Shown here piece by piece: positions 11,687 through 23,731 of a DNA stretch of 64,000 bases. The first letter of the stretch is position 1. Each line of letters begins with the position of its first letter. Both the position numbers and the translations under genes were made by a program. The stretch covers positions 16,076,001-16,140,000 of the forward strand of contig JAVTVX010000020.1 of assembly GCA_033439265.1 (NCBI GenBank), given 5' to 3'. A model generated the notes under the pieces. That model had not been told where the DNA came from. It ran no database searches and saw only the letters and a program-made list of their open reading frames with translations. This DNA is from Dillenia suffruticosa (lineage: Eukaryota; Streptophyta; Magnoliopsida; Dilleniales; Dilleniaceae).

Positions 11687-14600
11687 ATGTTTAAGAAGGT
11701 GGTGGAGGCGAAGTCGCAGCAGCGATTGTCGGGCGCAGATCGGAAGAAGCTGAAGAGAACAATCAAAGAGAAGTTCTCGCGAGTTTCTGATGCTGATATC
11801 GATTTAATCCTTCCTCCCAAGGTGTCTATCAACCTTCCATATTTCAACTCGGCTTGTTTGCTTGAAACCCTAGTATTTTGCTATTTGCTATTTGCGATTT
11901 GCAATTTGTAAAGCAGGTGTAGACAAGCATCTTGAGAATTTAGATGGAGTTGAGCGACTTATATCTGTTCATTTTGAGTTTATTGATTTTGAATGGTTTG
12001 AAAAATTTGCACACGCTGACATTAAGTTGGTTTTAATGCTTTTCTCGACATGCACTACCATCTGGAGTTGCCTTCCCTAAAAGAAAAAAATTGCTCGTTG
12101 CATTGATTTTAAAGTTTTGGATTCAGTTCAGTTTTGGACATTGTGTGCCTAGCAGATTATCTTAGGAATTCGCGGGTCTTGATTACCAAACATTTAACAA
12201 AAGTTTAATAATTGATTCATAATGTATGAATTCTTGATTCATATCTAAGCATTACATATTGAGTTGATGGATGAAAGAAAATTTGGTTTTGATGCTTGCC
12301 TGTAACAAGAGGGCAGTCTATTAGACCTGTTGAAGGTGTAGGTTTTTGGGATGGATGTGAGGGCTCGGGTGAAGGAAGTGAAGTAAGATTTGCGAAGTAA
12401 AAATTGGCATTGATGAGATACTAGTGTTTAGAGAGAGAAATAATGTGTTTTCTGTATATGAAGGTTGGAATGATTGCTCATAAATGCCCCCCTAGAGTCC
12501 TATTTATGGGTCTCCTACCGGAGCAGCCACGTGAGATGATTGAAACATCATGTGAAGTCATAACCAGTCCTTTCTTAGTAGTCAGTTGTTAAAGAAACCA
12601 TACATGGGATCTTGTCGGGTGGCTACATAATCATGTAATAATGAACTAGTTGAATTTTTCGCGGATCTGACTTGTTCCTTATGGCCTGGTTATACCAAGT
12701 CAGTCTCTACTTTCTAGTGTAACTTCTGTGCAATAATAGCTTTTAGATGCCTCATGAAATGCTGAATTGAATGTCAACAAATTGCATTAATGTCCTGTTT
12801 TGAACTTTTTGTTCATGGTGTTTCCTTCTGGAGTCTATTTTTTTCTTCTTGAGTATGGTGATCTATCAGAGCAATAAGCTTTCAAGATGTTTATCTACTG
12901 AAAAGGCAAAGGTCTACATTTCTATTTTTCATTTACCTTTTTCCTTGTAATTTATTTTCTAATTTAGCATGGACGTTAAGCTTTCCTTTTGTCAACGAGA
13001 TATTGTCCATGCTATTAAATAATTTATTTCTCTGTTGTTTGGTCTTCGCCTTCCTTTTCTTTTATCTGTAGTTTTGGTTATTTTTTGTATCTTTCTTGTG
13101 TTCATAACATACTCCTTTTGATATCATATGAATCAAACTTTCATTTGTTTAATGTTACATTATTTTTTCTAGGCAGAGCTAACAGTGACAAAATACCAAA
13201 ATAGAGCCCAAGTATATGCAGTGGAAGGTGGCTTTCCTATGTTTTTTGATGTTGATGGGCGTGGGTCAGAATTTTTTCCCACAGGTATTTGATGCCTAGA
13301 TGTTGTATATTTCTGGTTTAATGGTGGTACTTCTGTGTCAACTTCATAATAAATGTATATATTTCAAGCGTAGTGCTTACTTGTATTCTGAATTATTACA
13401 TGAGAGCTTATTTGATTTTGGGAAGCTATATATTTTGTGTTAAAATCCAGTATAACATAGATAAAAATATTTTTCTCTGAGGTAAGATAACCAATCTTGT
13501 TAATTGTCAAAGCCCTAAGATATTTTCTTCTTGTTGCTACACTTGGCCATGGGCTAGTGTGGACCATGAACTGGCCCTGTTTTAACTAGACCAGAACCAG
13601 ACAGTTGCAAACCAGCTTGGTTATGACGGTTCCGGTCCAGTTATGGTTCATTATGTGTTGAACTGGAACTGAAATCGTGAGATAAATTGTGGAACCGTAA
13701 CTGGAACCTGACTGGTGGTTCATTTGTTTGTTTATTACTTTTCGTGGGTCAATGATTCAACTTTCTTTCTCTCCCCCCAGTCTAGTTGCAAACCCCTTTC
13801 CTTTTGCCTCTCCTCTTCAAATCAAAACCCTAGCCCCCTCTCCAAATTGACATAGACTTGGAGCTACAAGTCACAATTGAATCCGTAGTAGGATATAAAT
13901 TGAAATAGGAGAAGTTGTTCGAACAAAATAAGAGAAAAAAAGTGAGATCAAACTGAGATCTTCCTTTCTCTTCTTCCTCTTCCTTTGACTTCGATTTCTC
14001 CTGTCTGTCCTCTCCATATCTTAGAATCTCCATCCTCATCTTTCTTCTTCTCCAACTTCACCTTTGATTTCTCCATGGGAACACACCTTCAATTTCCTCC
14101 TTGAATCTCTTCTCCTATTTCTCGAGAATCTCCTTCATGACTTCACCTTATCTCTCTTCTTTGATTGTCAAAGGTGAAATCAATCATCCTCATGACATCA
14201 CCTCAATTTCCTCCATGGATCTCTTCTCCTATTTCTCAAGAATCTCCTTCATGACCTCACCTTATCTCTGATGAAATTTGAAACAAAGAACACTAATGAA
14301 GCTGTAAAATAAATTCAGATTTCTATTGAAATGAAAGAGCAAGGAGCATACATATTTTGAAGCTTTGTTCATGGTTTTACAAGAGGAAGGATAAGGGCTT
14401 TTTATAGGAGAAAAGAGAGATCTAGAGATGAGAGACAATGGGCCTCCAACAGCCAGAATTCTGGCTGTTGGAGGGCCTCCAACGGCTAGTTCTGCTAGCT
14501 GTTGGGGAAGGGCTTTAAGCCTTTCCTTCTTGGGCTGAGGAGGGCCCTTCCTTGGGCCTGTTGGTGCAGAATCTTGGACCGGATGTTTCATCCTCGCTTT

Positions 14601-17600
14601 TAAACTTCTGTTTGATATGGTGATCATAGAAGCAATAGTTGAAGTGGGTTTCACGGGGTTTCTTTATATCTTGGGTTAAACAATATTTATTCTGTGGAGG
14701 TGGATGATTCGTAGACGATGTAGCATTGAGATGGACATGAGACACACAACGGACATGACAACATCACAAAATCTACAACATAGATATGTTTATTAGAATA
14801 TATAAATATATTCAAATGTTAATCATTTAAAAGCTTAGAGTTAAGATTAATGTAAAATATATTACTAACATGATGATTATGAAATTAGTAATCAAAGTGC
14901 ATTATTGGTTAAGAATTTTTTTTTATTTATTTATTTATTTTTTATTTTTTATTTTTTTTTATAGAAGCCCTAGCTGTATCAGTGGTATGCCAATCTTTGT
15001 ATGATAATAAAAATAATATAATATATTTTAATATTTATACATATAGAAATGTGTACTGTCCTAGGATATTCCATTTAGATGGTGTGTTTGTACTTCATAA
15101 TTCATAGGCATTTATGTGAGAGAAGAACTTCAGAATGACATCTACATATTCTGATTTGCCGAAGACTTATTCTCCTATTTCTGGTTTGTTAGGTTTCCTT
15201 ATGTTTTTAGGATGGATCCCTTCTGCAAGGCTTGAATCATGTTTATAATTAGATCATGTTTACGTAGTTAATGAATGCATTTTGGTTAAATACCCCCTTC
15301 CCCTCCTATTTTCCCCTTTTACCTCATTTTTGGGTTCAAAACTTATAAAGCAATGGGACCGCACTTGGTGATGCTAGCACTTTGAGTCTCTTATTATTGG
15401 ATGAGCCTGCACATTCATGACAATGACAATAACAGTGTCTGGATTGCCCAATGCTTCCTATGACTTGTCCAATTCTTTATGCTTTTTATTAAAAGGTGGG
15501 ATTTGCTTGTTTCCAAATGCACATGGAGCACTTGTTATACTTTAGACAAGGAAAGAAGCCCCTCAATTTTATGGAATTTATTAAGAAAGTCATAAAATTT
15601 TATTTAGACAATCAAAGGAGCCTAATGACTTGTACATGGAAAGGAGCTTCAAAGTTCATAAACTTTTTCTTCAAACTTCCAAAGGAGCTTCCTTGTTAAT
15701 TCATATCTCTACCAGTAGGGAGAGGGAGAGAGGGAGAGAGAGGGAGAGAGGGAGGGAGGGAGAGAGGGAGAGAGAGAGAGAGAGGGTGAGGACCATGGGA
15801 TCATTCTTGTCAAGACTAAAGCTCTGCATGCCTTGGTGTATATAGCAACCTTCTAACTGATGGGTTCTGTTTGTCATCTTTTTCTCTTCCTGAAACCGGT
15901 TTCATTCAATTAAATGGGATGTGCTAAATTTAGAATTTCATACTGAAGAAAATTCTTTTCACACATTCGAATGTTAAGATTATAGCTTTGTTGCTAATGC
16001 CTATTAAGAAATCAATATTATAACTTGTGACTTGATTTACATTTCCTTGGGAGATTTACTTTAATTTGTTGGGATGGCAAATCAATATTTTGATGGAGAG
16101 AGAAAATAAAAAGCATGACTGTTGGTAGACTTCTGCTTTGAAAGTTTGAAGAAAAACTTTTACGAAGTAACAAGGAAGCTCCAACAAGCTTCCTAGATCA
16201 TAAGACTAAATTAGGTTCTGCAAGGTTGTGGAGATATAATTATGTAATACAGTTTGGTCGGGACCAGATACATTAAGGTCAAAATTTATTATGATTGACA
16301 ACCTTGACCAGTTGTAGTAGAATTTCTTTGGATAGTTTCATAGTCTAATACAAATGATACACCTCATAGCAACAGTGAGCTTTACTTGCGACTAGGTTTT
16401 GCATATGTGCTTTGAGATCAATAGAAAGTTCAAATAATGTGATTTATAAAATCTGTTCATCTTATGAATCATTTCTTCTCAACTATTTTATATTGAATTA
16501 TAAGCTTACAGTAAATCTGTCACTAAAATATTTGTTTTATAAAGAAATTATTAACATGTCCTCCCCAAATTAAAGAGAATATGTTTCTGGTTGAAATGGT
16601 CATCACATGGTCCTTGGATAGGCTAGCATTTTATGCAATCCAAGCAAGGGCTTGCACAATTGCTTAGTTACAAATATGTTTGAAAATTTTCTATAGTTTT
16701 TATATTGTCCTGTAAATTTATTTATTTATCTATTTTTTTTCTTTTTTCCGCCAAAATGCAAGTTTTGTAAGAAAATAGTTTCACAGCTATCTAAATGTGG
16801 ATTGAGGTATTGAACTAGAATACTTTTAAGACAAGTTATTAGTTTTTATTTTAATTATGATTGATAAATTCCTTTTTTTCCCCTTATGTTTTTGGGTTGA
16901 AAAAAAAAATGCCGATAGATGATAGACTACACATCATGGTTTTGCTTTTGTTTTTTTTTTTTGGGTTATCCGTCCTATAATCAAAACATCAGCACACTTT
17001 GTAGGTTCTCATGCTTTATGTTTTATTATTGGGTCCTTTTTTTGTGCATGTAGTGCTAATCTCCTGAACTGAGGATTTTAATTATTTCTTGTTGCAGTAT
17101 ATGCTCTATGGAAGGTCCCTGAACTGTTGCCCTCTTTTGTGTTGAAGGGTGGTGAGGTTTCTCGTTATGTTATTGGTGGGGCTGATTTGATGTTCCCTGG
17201 TATTAGTATTCCTGCTGAGGGTTTACCTTCCTTCTCAGCTGGGGAACCTTGGGCAGTAAAAGTTCCTGGAAATCCAGCTCCAATTGCAGTAAGCTTCTTC
17301 AATTTGTTGGCTCTCAATGTTATAAATATCTTATGTTGGGGAGAGTTTATCAGGATTTTTTATTAATGCAGTTGTTTTTAATTAGGTTGGAACTACCACA
17401 ATGAGTAGCACCGAAGTGTCGAGAGCCAGTCTACGGGGAAAGGCCTTAAGAATAACTCACTATTACAGGGACTTTCTTTGGCAAGTATCATATAACTTTT
17501 GTTTCTTTTGGTATATTAGAATGTTTTGTTATTAACGTGATCTTTCTTTGGAACTTCTTTCAGGGAATCAGTTGAGGGTCATCATATTCCGAATGCTGGG

Positions 17601-20600
17601 TTTTTTGAGGATGTTGTATTTGAAGATCCTGCTGTAACTTCACTTTGTGAGGCTTCTGGTTCTTGTGAAAGTACTGATGCTCCAGGTGATCAACAACAAG
17701 ATGATGTGAAAAATGTTGAAGGCATGAATTCGACCAACGACATAGATGTTAATTATGAAGTTAGCCTTGCTCCGCAAGAGCCGATTGAGGCCAAAAATGA
17801 TATTGTTGAACAAGTTGTTGCTGATATGAGTAATTTGAAGGTAACTGATAATGCTACCAATGATGACTTAGATGTGGAGGAACAGCACACTCTTTCTATT
17901 GAAGATGTGGATGCACTTTTGGACAAATGCTTATTGCAAGCACTGCATACAACTGTTAAAGATAAAGATCTTCCCATGCCTGGAAGTTCATTGTGGTGAG
18001 AATTGTAGTCTTTTTCTCTTTAGGATGTGAACTTGTGTTTGTGATTCCACCAGCTAAAAGCCATCATGAGTTTGCTGAGTTCTTTTTGTTCATAACAGAG
18101 ATACCAAAGTGTTATAAGCTTGGGACATATAACAAATTATCATCAACGAATCCATTTTGGTTGCTCATTTATTAGTCATTATTGCCAGGATAATATAAGG
18201 GCAATAAATGGTAGTCTTCTAGACTGAAAGTAAAGCATAAATGCAGCCTTTCAGAGAACAATTAATTGCTTGTCTTTGTTTACTACCAATGTTTACAATG
18301 GCACTTACAAATCAAGATTCACAGGGTGCTATCAATATTTACAATAAATGCTGATGCTAATGCTAATGCTTCTCCATTCTTGTTTTCAATCAGTGTACTT
18401 ATTAAAATTGAGATCCTCACCAACTGATCTTTAAAGTTTTGTTTTAAGTATATATATATATATCTCTTTATTATTCACTGATTAATATGTTGTTTATTTT
18501 ATTCTCTATCAAATTAAATTTATGTTAAATTAACTTATAAGACATAACTAAGGGTTGAAATGTGGAATTATATTTGAAATCAACAACATTTTGGACCCTA
18601 GTTGTTTACAGAACAGAAAAATTGTACCTATAGAGTTGAGATTTAACAACTTTGGTCCATAGGCCCACAAAACCCCATTTATCAGAAACAGGCCCATTGC
18701 CATAGTCTGCTGAACTGTGGTAGTTGTGTAGAGGGCTGGTATGCTAGCAACTGTAGGAGCATGGTTGTGGATTGTCTTTTAAAGAAGTTCAATTTTTGAT
18801 AGCCATTGTTCATGTGGCAAATGCAAGGTAAAGTACGGACTTATAGATGTTTGAGTGAGTTGATGTTTTATAGACCCAAAACAGAATGAACAACAGTGGA
18901 TGCTTGCAAAATTTCAGATGTCGAGTCACAAATTTGGTCTTATCTTGCCCAAGAGCAGAAACCTTGGTTGTTAATACAAGCTGGAATGTTGAATGTGGTC
19001 AATTTGCATTTCTTACCACTAATGCTTTCTTCCTTAGGTAATGAATGGAATGAGAAGCTTGGTGGAGGATGTCGACCTTGTTTGCAATTTCAATTTTTCC
19101 AATATTCTGAACTAAGTAGTTGGATGAGTCAATATTTTGTCAATATAGCTTGTTAGTAATTAATTTTGTTACTTCCTTGTCATGATAACTAATCGTGTTT
19201 TTTCTTGGTGGTGTTGATGTAGGTCAAGCCATGTATTACATTGCAGACCAGCAGGTGTGACTCTAGATATCAAAAAGTCATCGAACAAGAAGTTGTCGAA
19301 GTGGTTACAGTCAAAAGCATTGACAGGATTGGTGAGTCTCCTTGTCACTTTATGGTATATTAGATGAGAATCCTGCTTTTCATGTTAGACGTGTTATATC
19401 TACATCCAACATCAAATTGCATTTTTCCATTGCTTGCTGCAGTCTTAATATCTTTATACAATTGGTGAGAATGAATGTTGGGATTGTGATTGATTTGTTG
19501 AGTGCAGTTCTACAAAATGGTGAACCTGGTAGGCAACTTCTGTGTAGATTGAAATTCCATATGTTTGTGAAATTTCAATTGTTGGCATAATCTCTTTGAG
19601 GTAGATGGATGAAATTATAGTTTCAGAGGAAAAATGCTTTGAAACCTGGGTGTAGCTATAGGTGTTTCTCAAGGAGGTGCTTTGATTATGATTGATGGGT
19701 GAGATCTTGACCTTTTAGATTGAGATCACTAGTTGCATGGAACTATAATCCCTAGTGTTTAATTTTATTTTCAAACTTGTGTTGATTTCAGATGTGGATG
19801 CATGTTTTTGGAAGTCCAGTGATGATATATAAACTCAACAAACTTATCCATGGAATTTTTTTTCCACAAGTCTTGTCATGTTATTTTTGATACTAACATG
19901 TATCTATCTATTCTTTATATTTGGTACTTATTTTATAATCTGGTAAATTATGGTTCATTGTCTTGGTTCGGTGTACAGATTTCGGTAAAGGAAGACAAAC
20001 ATAAGAAGGAAGTTATTTTGGTCAATGTTAATCGTGGCCATCCAGATTACACTTCTTTCAGACCAGAGAAGCATCAGGTGGAGAAGATTGATCACACTAG
20101 TAATCCTGTTGTCAGTGAGGGTTCACATAAATTGCTTGAAGTGGCAGAGGTTTACAAACCTAGCGTGCATGTCAATCCAATTTTTGCCTCTGTAGGTGCT
20201 AGTATGGGGAGGTTTTACAGTGCCTCTGAAGCAACTGATATCGTCTTCAGGTACATTGAAACTGAAAATCTGGTCAAGCCAACCGATAAGTCCTCTGTTG
20301 TACTGGATGCAATACTGTGTGATGCTTTATACAAAGGTGCAATTAAAAAAGGGTCAACTTACCCAACTGAAATTCATAAGAGGGATTTGGGACCTACATT
20401 TATAAGCAGGATGCAAGCTCATCATAGTGTGACGAGAGGTAGTGAGTCAGTTGTCCGAAAAGGTGCTCTGAAAGCAATTCAGATAATGACTGAACGTCGG
20501 CAGGGTAATAAGAAAGTAACAAAACTTTCCGGATTGGAATCATTTTTGATAAACCCGGAGTCATTGGCATCGGAACTCCAAAAGAAATTTGCTTGCAGTA

Positions 20601-23188
20601 CTTCAGTGGCTGAATTACCAGGTATGCCTTATTTTGCCATTTTGCTGTATAGACTGCACTTAGTATTGGTACCGGATGCCATTTTCTGAAGCAAGTTGAA
20701 TATTATATCTAATTGAATGATATTTTCCCTTCTGGTGTCTACCATGTAATAGCTTAAAATGAAAGAAATATAGTATTGTCATAGTCTTTCTTTCTTGATT
20801 TTTGATGTTCTGATGTTCTGATGTTCTGTTTTGATCCTTGGACTTGTACCTCTGAGCTCAACTACTTAAACTATAAACAATCTTGTCAGGAAGATGCCTT
20901 ACTATCAGACTTGATCCACATGTTTTAATTTCTTTATCTATTGTACAAATTGAATCTTTGTAATTGCAATGTTTATTGACATGTTTCAGGGGATGTATTC
21001 AATCTAACTGGGAGTTCCTTGGTTTATGATTTTTCTTGGTATCGGAGGTGCCTTATCACATCCACAATACACAGCATAGATATTTATTAATCATAATCCT
21101 ATTTAATTGGAAAGAATGAAGTTTTTACAATTGCAATGTCCATTATCAGGTCATGAAGGACTTGGTCAAATGTAATAGAGTTCCTTGCGGTGTCACAGTA
21201 TGGCAGATCCAGAGCCAGTGGACCTTCTTACTGTACCTTGCATGTGAAGCCAGCTACATATGTTAGGTACCTAGAGAGACTTAGAATTAGAATGGCATTA
21301 GGGTTGAGGCCAACTTCGAGATATGCAGGATTAGTATGCCAGCACACATAAATTATTGAGGTTAATTTCATTGTCTGGGAATGCCAAACACACTTGGGGA
21401 GGAAGGTTCTTGGACTACTTGTTTGTATGAAGAATTTTCAACCTAATGGAGCTTGAGATATTTGCAATTTTCTTTGATTTATTTTCTTGTATGAAACTTG
21501 ATTTGTGCTAATAAAGGGCCTTTTGGGGAGTTGAGGAAGAGTGGTTTGAGAATTCTATTTTATCAAGCTTTAGGCAGATGTGGAATGCAAGGCTTTAGAC
21601 ATTCTTTTTCTTGGAAAAGGAAGGAGGATTTGAATCCCCTCTAATCTGAGCTTCTTCACATTGCTACTGCATGGGAAGGAATTTCAATTGTTTTGCAAAT
21701 GAAGATAGCATCCCTGTCATTAGATATGATATCATATTGTGCAAAAGGGTTAAAGCCAATTGATTTATTTTCTTGCATCTTTTCTTTTGTAAGGAAGATG
21801 TGGGAGCATGTTCATTCTATCTAGGCTTTTATTGGGTAGCCATTGGACTGCTGGTGTCGAAAGGTCAAAGAAAGTATTTTTGAATTTCTGATTCCTCATG
21901 CTATTCTTGTAGTTGGTTTGGAGAGAGCAGTAGGGGACTTTTGAGGGGTTAAGGAAATCAGCCTCAACTTTTGAATGTGTTTCTCTGAAGAGTTTTTCTT
22001 ATTATTGTTTAAAGATATGATGTGGAAATCTCTCTCTTTCAAATGGGGTGTTCGATGTCTAGCTTATTGGATAAATCTGGTTTATCTCCAAGTTTGAGGC
22101 ATTGTATCCAGTTATAATATGCAAATACACGTATTTAACCTTTTGTAATTATTAAAAATATGGGAAATAACAAGAAGGTAACGCTGTTTATGTATTGCCT
22201 ACCATTCTGGATGCTGGTAACTTTTAAGCTAAAACATTAGCGTGGAATTTACCTTGTTCTTGCTGATCAATCTTGCTTATATTTCCCATGCTTATTTTTT
22301 GTTCTTGAAATTCAAGACTTTATTCATCCAGTGCTTTATCTTTTGTCTATCAAAGTAGCTCTAGTTTTGGGATTTAATTTGCTTGGTACAGGGGGTTTTT
22401 TTTTTTGGGGGGGGGAGTTGCAGGTAGGGGAGAGCCACTCTTATCGTGTAACTCTCTCACCATTGGACCCAAAAAGAAAAAAAAAAATTGTAGCTCTAGT
22501 TCTCATCTTAGCAATCAAGTCATTCTGTACTTGTATGCGAGTTACAAACAAAAGTGTTCAAAGAAAAAGTGGAATTCAACCTTGTGTTCAGGCCAAAGAT
22601 TGATAGGAGTAGTGAAGATACGTGGATGAGAAGATAAGATGGTGGTGAATATGCTTAATATGGTGAATTGACATATAGGCATGCTCTTTCTAACTTCTCA
22701 GTGAGCACTGAGAAGTTAGAAAAAATGGAAAACTGGCATGGATGCACACACACATCATCTTTTTGTGCTGTATCTACATATAATTTTAATGGTTAAAATT
22801 TTCTTGCATCCAGCTCGGACTTATGTAAAGATTTTGTTGACAGGCTCTATCTTTGAAAAAGATCTTCTGTAGTCCAGAGGGACTAGAAAGATTAAAGTGA
22901 TATGTTTATTTAGTTCAGGCATCTATCAGATCATGGCTAACTAAGGGTGAGAAGAAGAGTAGGCCGTGTTTTTACATGTACAAAGGCAGAAGTGATCGGT
23001 TGCTATGGTCTCTTAAGCATGCTTTTGGTTATTTGAATGAATGAGTTTTGATGGAGATGGGGGAGGGAGGCCTCGTTATGCGTTTACAGATGATTGGTTA
23101 AACCTTCAAAAGGGATGGGAATTGAATTTTTAGATTTTTGCTTCACTTCCTTGTGTCTATTTTCATCTCGTCAAAAAACAAATTACAC

Positions 23189-23225
<37 letters not shown>

Positions 23226-23731
23226 CGTTTCCCTGTCGTTCCAAAGTTGGTGGTAGAATTTTATTTCCCCATATATTGTGGCTGTGGCTGTATCATGTTG
23301 GGAGGGGAATGCTTAACTTGGGATGATGGATTGCATGTTTTCTGTCCGTTTACCTCTTGCCAAAACCCAAACCGGATGTTGATTTCACAGGAATGTTAAG
23401 AGGAGCGTTCATATTGTGTTTTTGTTGTATCATCTTGAATCATGACATTTCTTTCCCCTAGCGTTCTCATCATGTTTTTGTTGTATCATCCTGAATCATG
23501 ACATTTCTCTCACGTATCTTACAGAATGCAGATGGTTATGATTATCTGTGTCAAGCAGACTTTGCTTCTATAATTTTTTTTAACTTACATTTTTTCTTTC
23601 TCATATCAGGGAAGAAAGGTGAAGAGGTTCTAGTTCAAGGTGGGGTGATTGATGATCTGGCGAAACATCTAATAGAACAATATGAGATTCCTAGGAGATA
23701 CATTGAAGTACTTGATAAAACAAGGAGATGA
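11687..23731 (+). CDS. eIF2D: eukaryotic translation initiation factor 2D (ligatin-like; PUA, SWIB/MDM2 and SUI1 domains)
   Basis: Eight exons are predicted from splice sites and reading phase: 11687-11821, 13173-13284, 17098-17288, 17386-17480, 17564-17995, 19223-19331, 19979-20621 and 23610-23731. They total 1839 bases, or 612 residues plus TGA. Start MFKKVVEAKS and end YIEVLDKTRR match plant eIF2D proteins (the Arabidopsis homologue is about 600 residues). Domains: N-terminal DUF1947-like region (1-90); PUA RNA-binding domain (about 95-177; LKGGEVSRYVIGGADLMFPG, WAVKVPGN); an acidic linker (about 205-310); a SWIB/MDM2-like domain (about 417-500); and a SUI1/eIF1-like domain (about 521-605; VLVQGGVIDDLAKHL). 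In the family the protein delivers tRNA to the ribosomal P site without GTP and helps recycle 40S subunits in the cytoplasm. All junctions keep the frame and no stop is seen. The intron after 17480 has a GC donor. The exon model is inferred without transcript data. Confidence 0.93.
11822..13172 (+). other. eIF2D intron 1
   Basis: It has a GT donor at 11822 and an AG acceptor at 13171-13172 after a T-rich tract. It lies between codons (phase 0, after Lys45). No coding sequence or recognisable element is seen inside. Confidence 0.85.
14087..14269. repeat. 69-bp direct repeat, two copies 114 bp apart
   Basis: Copies at 14087-14155 and 14201-14269 share blocks such as ATCTCTTCTCCTATTTCTC and AATCTCCTTCATGAC, with only a few mismatches. 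They lie inside eIF2D intron 2. Confidence 0.85.
14443..14474. repeat. perfect 32-bp palindrome in eIF2D intron 2
   Basis: The arm CCTCCAACAGCCAGAA is followed at once by its exact reverse complement, with no loop. A second, imperfect inverted repeat with 11-bp arms around CCAACGGCTAG / CTAGCTGTTGG follows within about 10 bases (14480-14506). Together they would form two neighbouring hairpins. Confidence 0.9.
15717..15790 (+). repeat. GA/GGGA-rich simple repeat in eIF2D intron 2
   Basis: A purine run of GAGAGG/GAGAGA units spans about 74 bases. It has no coding significance. Confidence 0.85.
17481..17563 (+). other. eIF2D intron 4, non-canonical GC-AG intron (83 bp)
   Basis: The reading frame requires ...GACTTTCTTTG joined to GGAATCAGTT (residues DFLWESV, conserved in the family). 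The intron therefore begins GCAAGT, not GT, and ends TTTCAG. GCAAGT is the typical consensus of the minor GC-AG class spliced by the U2 machinery. A GT placed nearby does not give an open frame with the conserved residues. Confidence 0.85.
17996..19222 (+). other. eIF2D intron 5
   Basis: It has a GT donor at 17996 and an AG acceptor at 19221-19222, phase 2. No element is identified. Its segment from 18958 on, together with exon 6 and the start of intron 6, recurs in degenerate form at 51341-51566. Confidence 0.85.
19332..19978 (+). other. eIF2D intron 6
   Basis: It has a GTGAGT donor at 19332 and a CAG acceptor at 19976-19978, phase 0. Nothing else is recognised in it. Confidence 0.85.
20622..23609 (+). 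other. eIF2D intron 7 (3.0 kb)
   Basis: It has a GT donor at 20622 and a CAG acceptor at 23607-23609, phase 1. The join gives the conserved ELPGKKG of the SUI1 domain. It contains a hairpin at 22687-22722, a T/G homopolymer patch near 22396-22415 and a 32-base T run at 23194-23225. No coding sequence is seen. Confidence 0.85.
22687..22722. repeat. perfect inverted repeat, 17-bp arms and 2-nt loop
   Basis: The arm TTTCTAACTTCTCAGTG is followed by AG and the exact reverse complement, inside eIF2D intron 7. It could be the core of a very small palindromic element or a chance hairpin. No flanking duplication is obvious. Confidence 0.9.

Larger units (their letters stand above)
13285..17097 (+). 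other. eIF2D intron 2 (3.8 kb) with repeat insertions
   Basis: It has a GT donor at 13285 and an AG acceptor at 17096-17097, phase 1. It contains a stretch at about 13550-13740 rich in GGTTCCGGT/GGAACCG motifs, like the end region of the hAT remnant near 7500. It also contains a 69-bp direct repeat (14087-14155 and 14201-14269), two adjacent inverted repeats at 14443-14510 and a GA-rich tract at 15717-15790. Around 14380-14420 the minus strand has a TATAAAAAG box of the kind seen in retrotransposon LTRs, so 13.75-14.75 kb may be an LTR fragment. That identification is weak. Confidence 0.75.

Noticed and set aside
11504..11911. 135-residue ORF over the eIF2D start
   Set aside because: It opens with a TTG codon at 11504, passes through the GA repeat and ends in intron 1; the real start is the ATG at 11687 and the exon ends at 11821.
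13550..13740. Complete hAT MITE in eIF2D intron 2
   Set aside because: GGTTCCGGT-type words resemble the hAT end near 7500, but no paired terminal repeats or 8-bp duplication could be found.
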